Below are positions 31,652-35,396 of a DNA stretch of 35,396 bases, in pieces. Under the pieces are notes generated by a model. The model saw nothing but the letters and a program-made list of their open reading frames with translations, ran no database searches and was not told the DNA's origin. Both the position numbers and the translations under genes were made by a program. Location of the stretch: contig JAFAHO010000265.1 of assembly GCA_019237205.1 (NCBI GenBank), positions 1-35,396 of the forward strand, in the 5' to 3' direction. Source of the stretch: Hyphomicrobiales bacterium. Its GTDB lineage: Bacteria > Pseudomonadota > Alphaproteobacteria > Rhizobiales > Beijerinckiaceae. Positions within the stretch are counted from its first letter, which is position 1, and every line of letters begins with the position of its first letter.

Positions 31652-33763
31652 TCAACGAGGACAGCCCCCGCTCACGCAGGCGATGGCGAACGCGAAGTTG
31701 CGGGCGACCTCCTCGAGCCGGTCGAACCGTCCGGGCTGGCCGGCGTGCCCGGCCCCCATCGCGGTCACGAGCAGGATAGGTCCGCCGCCGGTCATCATCG
31801 AGCGAAGCCGCGCGACCCATTTGGCGGGCTCCCAGTAGGTCACCCGCGGGTCGGTGAGGCCCGCGAGCGCCAGGATCGCGGGATAGCGTTGGGCGCGCAC
31901 ATTGTCGTATGGGCTGTAGGAGCGGATGGTGTCGAAGGCCGCTCTGTCGCGGATCGGATCGCCCCATTCGAGCCATTCCGGCGGCGTCAAGGGCAGAGTC
32001 TCGTCGAGTACGGTCGAGAGCGCGTCGACGAAGGGCACGTCGGCGATGATGCCGGCGAAGAGGTCGGGCGCCATGTTCGCGACCGCGCCCACCAGCAATC
32101 CTCCGGCGCTGCCGCCCTGTGCGACGATCCGGCCCTTGCCCGTATAGCCTTCGGCGATCAGATGCCGCGCCACGGCGATAAAGTCCCCGAACGTGTTCGG
32201 CTTATTTGCGAGCTTGCCGTCCTCATACCAGCCCCAGCCCTTGTCCGTGCCTCCGCGCACATGGGCGATCGCATAGACAAAGCCGCGATCGACCAAAGAC
32301 AGCCGGTTCGGCGAGAAGCCGGCCTCGAACGGATAGCCATAGGCGCCGTAGCCGGTCATGAGCAGCGGCGCGGCGCCATCGAGCTTACAACCGCGCTTCA
32401 TCAGCAACGAGACCGGGACACGCGCGCCATCAGCGGCAGGCGCGAAGAGAAGCCGGACGACATACGCGGCAGGATCAAAACCGGGCGGCGTCATCTGCCG
32501 CTTGACGAGGGTCCGCGAGCGGGCGGCGCAGTCGTAGTCGTAGGTTTCCTCGGGCCGGTCCATCGAGGAATAGCTGAAGCGAAGAAGCGCCGTATCGAAT
32601 TCGTACACGGTCTCGAAGTCGAGCGTGTAAGTCTCTTCGTCGAAGGCGATGTCATGCGCCGCGCCAGTGTTGAGATCGTGCACATGAAGGCGCGGACGGC
32701 TCTCCTCGCGCATCAGCGCGACGAGATAGTTCTGGAACAGCGTGGCGTCGGCAATGAAGCGGCCGTCGCGATGCGGAACCACGTCGCACCAGTTCTCTTC
32801 GCCCGGCGCCTCGCGCGGCGTGACGACGATCTTGAAGTCGCGAGCCCCAGCGTTGGTGCGGACATAGAAGCGGTCGCAGTGATCCATCACGTCGTAGAAG
32901 AAGCCGGTGCGCCGGGCCGCGACGAGCGTCGGCTTTGCGGTCGGCGCGTTGAGATCAACTAGATGGGTCTCCGAACCATCGTGGCCATGCACGACGATCA
33001 GCGCGGTGCGGCCAAGCCGGGTCGGCGACACGCCGATGAACCAAGCGGGATCCCGCTCGGCAAATACCTCGACGTCGTCGGTTTGCAATGCCCCGAGCCG
33101 ATGCAGCATCATCCGGAACGAACGATGATTCTCATCCTGCTCGACATAGAGAAAGGCCCGCGAATCGCGCGTCCAGACGATGTCGCCGGTCGCATTGAGG
33201 ACACAGTCGACGAGATCCTCGCCCCGCTCGATGTCGCGTACGCGAATGGTGAGAAATTCCGAGCCGACATGGTCGGCGCTCCAGGCGAACCTAGCGTGAT
33301 CGGGCGAATGGGCGACGGCGGCGAGATGAAAGAACGCCGCACCTTCCGCCCGCGCGTCGCCGTCGATCAGCACCATCTCCTCGCCGCCGTCGCGCGGCCG
33401 CCTGCAATAGATGCGATGCTGGCCGCCGTGGCGATAGCGAGAATAGTAGGCCCAAGGCCCGTCGACCTGCGGCGGCTCGCTGTCGTCCTCCTTGAGGCGC
33501 GCCCGCATTTCGCGCACGAGCTCTTTCTGCAGTTCGGCCGTCGGCGCAAGCGCCGCGTCGGCATAGTCGTTCTCCGCCTCGAGCAGGCCGCGGATGTCGT
33601 CTGGCAGCCGGCCCGGGTCGCGCAACACCTCGCGCCAGTTCTCGGCTCGAATCCACGCGTAGTCGTCGTCCCACGTCAGGCCGTGGGCCGAGTGCGTCAA
33701 CCGGCGAACCTCGGCGCGCGGCGGCTCACGCCGTTCGAAATGCTTCGACCCGTCATCGGTCAT
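31652..33763 (-). CDS. ptrB: Oligopeptidase B, prolyl oligopeptidase family (S9A)
   Basis: The 703-residue serine peptidase has an N-terminal propeller domain and a C-terminal hydrolase domain. The catalytic residues are Ser552 in GGSAGG, Asp638 in GLTDPRVTYWEPAKW, and His673 in GAGHAGQPGR. Spacing matches E. coli PtrB (532, 617, 652). YGAYGYPFEAGFSPNRLSLVDRG and AHVRGGTDKGWGWYEDGKL are typical. It cleaves short peptides after basic residues in the cytoplasm. I choose the ATG at 33763, which overlaps the end of the HAD gene by 11 bases; the frame is open to 33934. The two genes are probably coupled. Confidence 0.93.
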   Translation of the reverse strand: MTDDGSKHFERREPPRAEVRRLTHSAHGLTWDDDYAWIRAENWREVLRDPGRLPDDIRGLLEAENDYADAALAPTAELQKELVREMRARLKEDDSEPPQVDGPWAYYSRYRHGGQHRIYCRRPRDGGEEMVLIDGDARAEGAAFFHLAAVAHSPDHARFAWSADHVGSEFLTIRVRDIERGEDLVDCVLNATGDIVWTRDSRAFLYVEQDENHRSFRMMLHRLGALQTDDVEVFAERDPAWFIGVSPTRLGRTALIVVHGHDGSETHLVDLNAPTAKPTLVAARRTGFFYDVMDHCDRFYVRTNAGARDFKIVVTPREAPGEENWCDVVPHRDGRFIADATLFQNYLVALMREESRPRLHVHDLNTGAAHDIAFDEETYTLDFETVYEFDTALLRFSYSSMDRPEETYDYDCAARSRTLVKRQMTPPGFDPAAYVVRLLFAPAADGARVPVSLLMKRGCKLDGAAPLLMTGYGAYGYPFEAGFSPNRLSLVDRGFVYAIAHVRGGTDKGWGWYEDGKLANKPNTFGDFIAVARHLIAEGYTGKGRIVAQGGSAGGLLVGAVANMAPDLFAGIIADVPFVDALSTVLDETLPLTPPEWLEWGDPIRDRAAFDTIRSYSPYDNVRAQRYPAILALAGLTDPRVTYWEPAKWVARLRSMMTGGGPILLVTAMGAGHAGQPGRFDRLEEVARNFAFAIACVSGGCPR

Positions 33764-34433
33764 GCGGCGTTCTGCCACGAGCCTTGGTGCGGGGGAAGCG
33801 CTCAAAGACGTCGGGAACTTCCGAGGGATGCGCGCAGAGCGCCGCCGCTTCGGCCTCCCGAAGCTCCTGTTCGCCGCCGTAGCCCCAAACCGCGCCGATG
33901 GTCGGGATTGCGTGGCGCCGAGCCGCGACGACATCGTGCTTGCGGTCGCCCCACATCACGCAATCGCCGGCGTCGAGCCCGCGCTCGCCAAGAATGTGGG
34001 CGATGAGGTCGCCCTTGTCCTCGAGGCGGCCATCGAGTTCGGCCCCATATGCGGCTTCGAAAAAGCGATCGAGATCGAAGCGCCTCAAGATGGCGATCGC
34101 GTAGACTTGAGGTTTGGCGGTGCAGAGAATAAGGCGAGCCCCTGCTCCCGTCAGCGCCGCCAGAGCTTCTCTGACGCCGTCATAGACGGTCGCCTCGAAC
34201 AGGCCTTCCGTCGCATAGCGCGAGCGATAGATGGCGAGCGCCTCGTCCGGATCCGCCCCGTCAAGAAAGCCCGCGAATGACCGGCGCAGCGGGGGGCCGA
34301 TGATCCAGGTGAGATCGGCGGCGGGCGGCGCGGGCCGCCCCAGCGCCTCGAGCGCAAGACGAAAGCAGCCGACGATGCCCTCGGCCGGGTCGGTCAGCGT
34401 GCCGTCGAGATCGACCAGAAGGACGCTTCGCAT
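33753..34433 (-). CDS. HAD-family hydrolase, phosphoglycolate-phosphatase-like
   Basis: The 226-residue protein has the HAD subclass IA pattern: VDLDGTLTDPAEGIVG (Asp8 and Asp10 from this start), LCTAKPQVYA for motif II, the conserved Lys in LEDKGDLIA, and MWGDRKHDVVAA for the metal-binding motif. It would remove phosphate from a small metabolite such as phosphoglycolate. The start is uncertain: ATGs at 34433 and 34487 and a GTG at 34532 are in frame. I prefer 34433, which gives the normal family start, though no strong ribosome-binding site is seen. It sits between ptrB and an oxidoreductase gene on the same strand. Confidence 0.85.
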   Translation of the reverse strand: MRSVLLVDLDGTLTDPAEGIVGCFRLALEALGRPAPPAADLTWIIGPPLRRSFAGFLDGADPDEALAIYRSRYATEGLFEATVYDGVREALAALTGAGARLILCTAKPQVYAIAILRRFDLDRFFEAAYGAELDGRLEDKGDLIAHILGERGLDAGDCVMWGDRKHDVVAARRHAIPTIGAVWGYGGEQELREAEAAALCAHPSEVPDVFERFPRTKARGRTPHDR

Positions 34434-34516
34434 GGCTCGGTTCGTCAACGGCGCTTCCGCTGCAAATGGTGGGAGGGGCGCGGTCATCTCGGCGGCGGCG
34501 CTGGTTTCGCGGCCGG

Positions 34517-35396
34517 CTACGGCGCCTCCCACGATCCGCGCTCCGCTGACCGAAACAGAGCGTCTATGACGCGCATGTTCGACACCGCGTCCTCGATCGG
34601 AAATTCGAGCGGAGCCTGCCCCAGCACAGCGCGCGAAAATGCATCACCTTGCAGCGTGTATTGATCGCATACCGGGAACTCCTCAGCCCGCGCGCCGCCG
34701 CCGAACAGGTCTTCACCGCTGTCGATGAGGATTTTCGTCGGCCGATCGGGCGGCGCGTTGAACGGGATCTCGACCTCGATCCGTCCCCCGTCGCCGACGA
34801 TGGTGACGCGCTGATGCGCTGACAATTGCGTAGCGGCGGTGAAGGTCAGATGCCGGCCGCCCGGGAATTCGAGAACCGCACTGACGAGCCGGTCGGTGCG
34901 GAAATTTGGGTCCCGATCCAGCGTCGCGACGACGCGCACCGGTTCGGCGCCGAAGATGTAGCGCGCGGTCAGAATCGCGTAGCAGCCTATGTCGTAGAGC
35001 CCGCCGCCGCCCGGCGGCCGGTTGCGCACGTTCATCGGATCGAGAAGGCGATAGGAGAAGAAGGTCTGGATCGCGCCGACGCCGCCGATCGCGCCCGACT
35101 CCGAAAGCTCGCGGGCGCGTCGCCATTGCGGGTGGTTGCGCACCATGAAGGCTTCCGCGACGAGCCTTCCCGCCCTGTCGCGCGCGCCGATCAGCGTCCT
35201 CGCCTCGTTCGCGTCGAGCGCGATCGGCTTCTCACACAAGACGTGCTTGCCGGCCTCCAGCGCCTTGATCGCCCAAGGGACATGCAGGTCATTGGGCAGC
35301 GGGTTGTAGACGGCTTCGATCTCGGGGTCGGCCAGCAGGCCTTCGTACGAACCATGAGCGCGCGCGATGCCGAGTTTCTCCGCGGCTTGGCGCGCC
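34517..35396 (-). CDS. Gfo/Idh/MocA family oxidoreductase (5' end missing)
   Basis: The frame is open to the window edge, so about 292 C-terminal residues are visible and the nucleotide-binding N-terminus is missing. It begins inside the Rossmann domain (KLGIARAHGSYEGLLADPEI, then VYNPLPNDLHVPWAI) and has CEKPIALD, the EKP motif of the family, with the catalytic Lys. The C-domain includes GGLYDIGCYAILTARYIFGAEPVRV. It is likely an NAD(P)-dependent sugar or polyol dehydrogenase; the substrate cannot be told. A sugar importer is at the other end of the window, but no link can be shown. The HAD gene follows. Confidence 0.88.
   Translation of the reverse strand, partial: ARQAAEKLGIARAHGSYEGLLADPEIEAVYNPLPNDLHVPWAIKALEAGKHVLCEKPIALDANEARTLIGARDRAGRLVAEAFMVRNHPQWRRARELSESGAIGGVGAIQTFFSYRLLDPMNVRNRPPGGGGLYDIGCYAILTARYIFGAEPVRVVATLDRDPNFRTDRLVSAVLEFPGGRHLTFTAATQLSAHQRVTIVGDGGRIEVEIPFNAPPDRPTKILIDSGEDLFGGGARAEEFPVCDQYTLQGDAFSRAVLGQAPLEFPIEDAVSNMRVIDALFRSAERGSWEAP

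Overview
The window looks like ordinary chromosome from a high-GC alphaproteobacterium of the Hyphomicrobiales (Rhizobiales). The evidence is gene content, not any database match: a trxB gene followed directly by an LsrB/VtlR-type LysR gene, a MucR/Ros-family regulator, metZ behind a SAM-II riboswitch, a double-length dCTP deaminase, a psd-pssA pair behind an Atm1-type exporter, pgsA-moaD-moaE, and infA-maf-yacG. The exact family cannot be decided from sequence reading alone. No tRNA, rRNA, CRISPR array, insertion sequence, phage or plasmid function was seen.

Layout. 1-4426: a four-gene sugar-type ABC importer (binding protein, fused ATPase, two permeases). The window starts inside the binding-protein gene, and an 18-bp perfect hairpin lies between it and the ATPase gene. 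4498-6211 (minus): two cation-efflux genes; the second appears to have a frame disruption near its 5' end. 6332-9636: a possible broken secreted-peptide ORF, an alpha/beta hydrolase, a glyoxalase-type remnant, a DUF1801 protein and a lone RgpF-type protein. 9661-13736: a glutathione S-transferase divergent from trxB-lsrB-MFS. 13785-16236 (minus): an EthD-like protein, MsrP without an adjacent MsrQ, and secE-nusG with a recognisable promoter. 16303-19027: dcd divergent from metZ. The metZ leader holds promoter, SAM-II aptamer and a hairpin that ends at the start codon. 19071-22594: YidB-like, GlsB-like, pgsA-moaD-moaE, upp and mucR. 23123-26604: Atm1-like exporter, psd, pssA. 26729-28597: infA, maf, yacG and a FAH-family hydrolase. 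28633-31637: an antisense coding-like remnant, a class I haloalkane dehalogenase, a DUF5996 protein and a frameshifted cytochrome b561. 31652-35396 (minus): oligopeptidase B, a HAD phosphatase and a partial Gfo/Idh/MocA oxidoreductase.

Functional themes are membrane phospholipid synthesis (psd, pssA, pgsA), thiol/redox and metal handling (trxB, lsrB, GST, MsrP, Atm1-like, cation efflux), methionine synthesis under SAM control, molybdopterin synthesis (moaD, moaE; MsrP is a molybdoenzyme), and information processing (secE, nusG, infA, yacG, upp, dcd).

I found no clear new multi-gene system. The observations most worth following up are the two-layer metZ leader, the intercistronic hairpin in the importer operon, the MucR protein lacking its fourth zinc ligand, the operator-like repeat before the Atm1-type exporter, and three places where one extra base would explain a broken reading frame.
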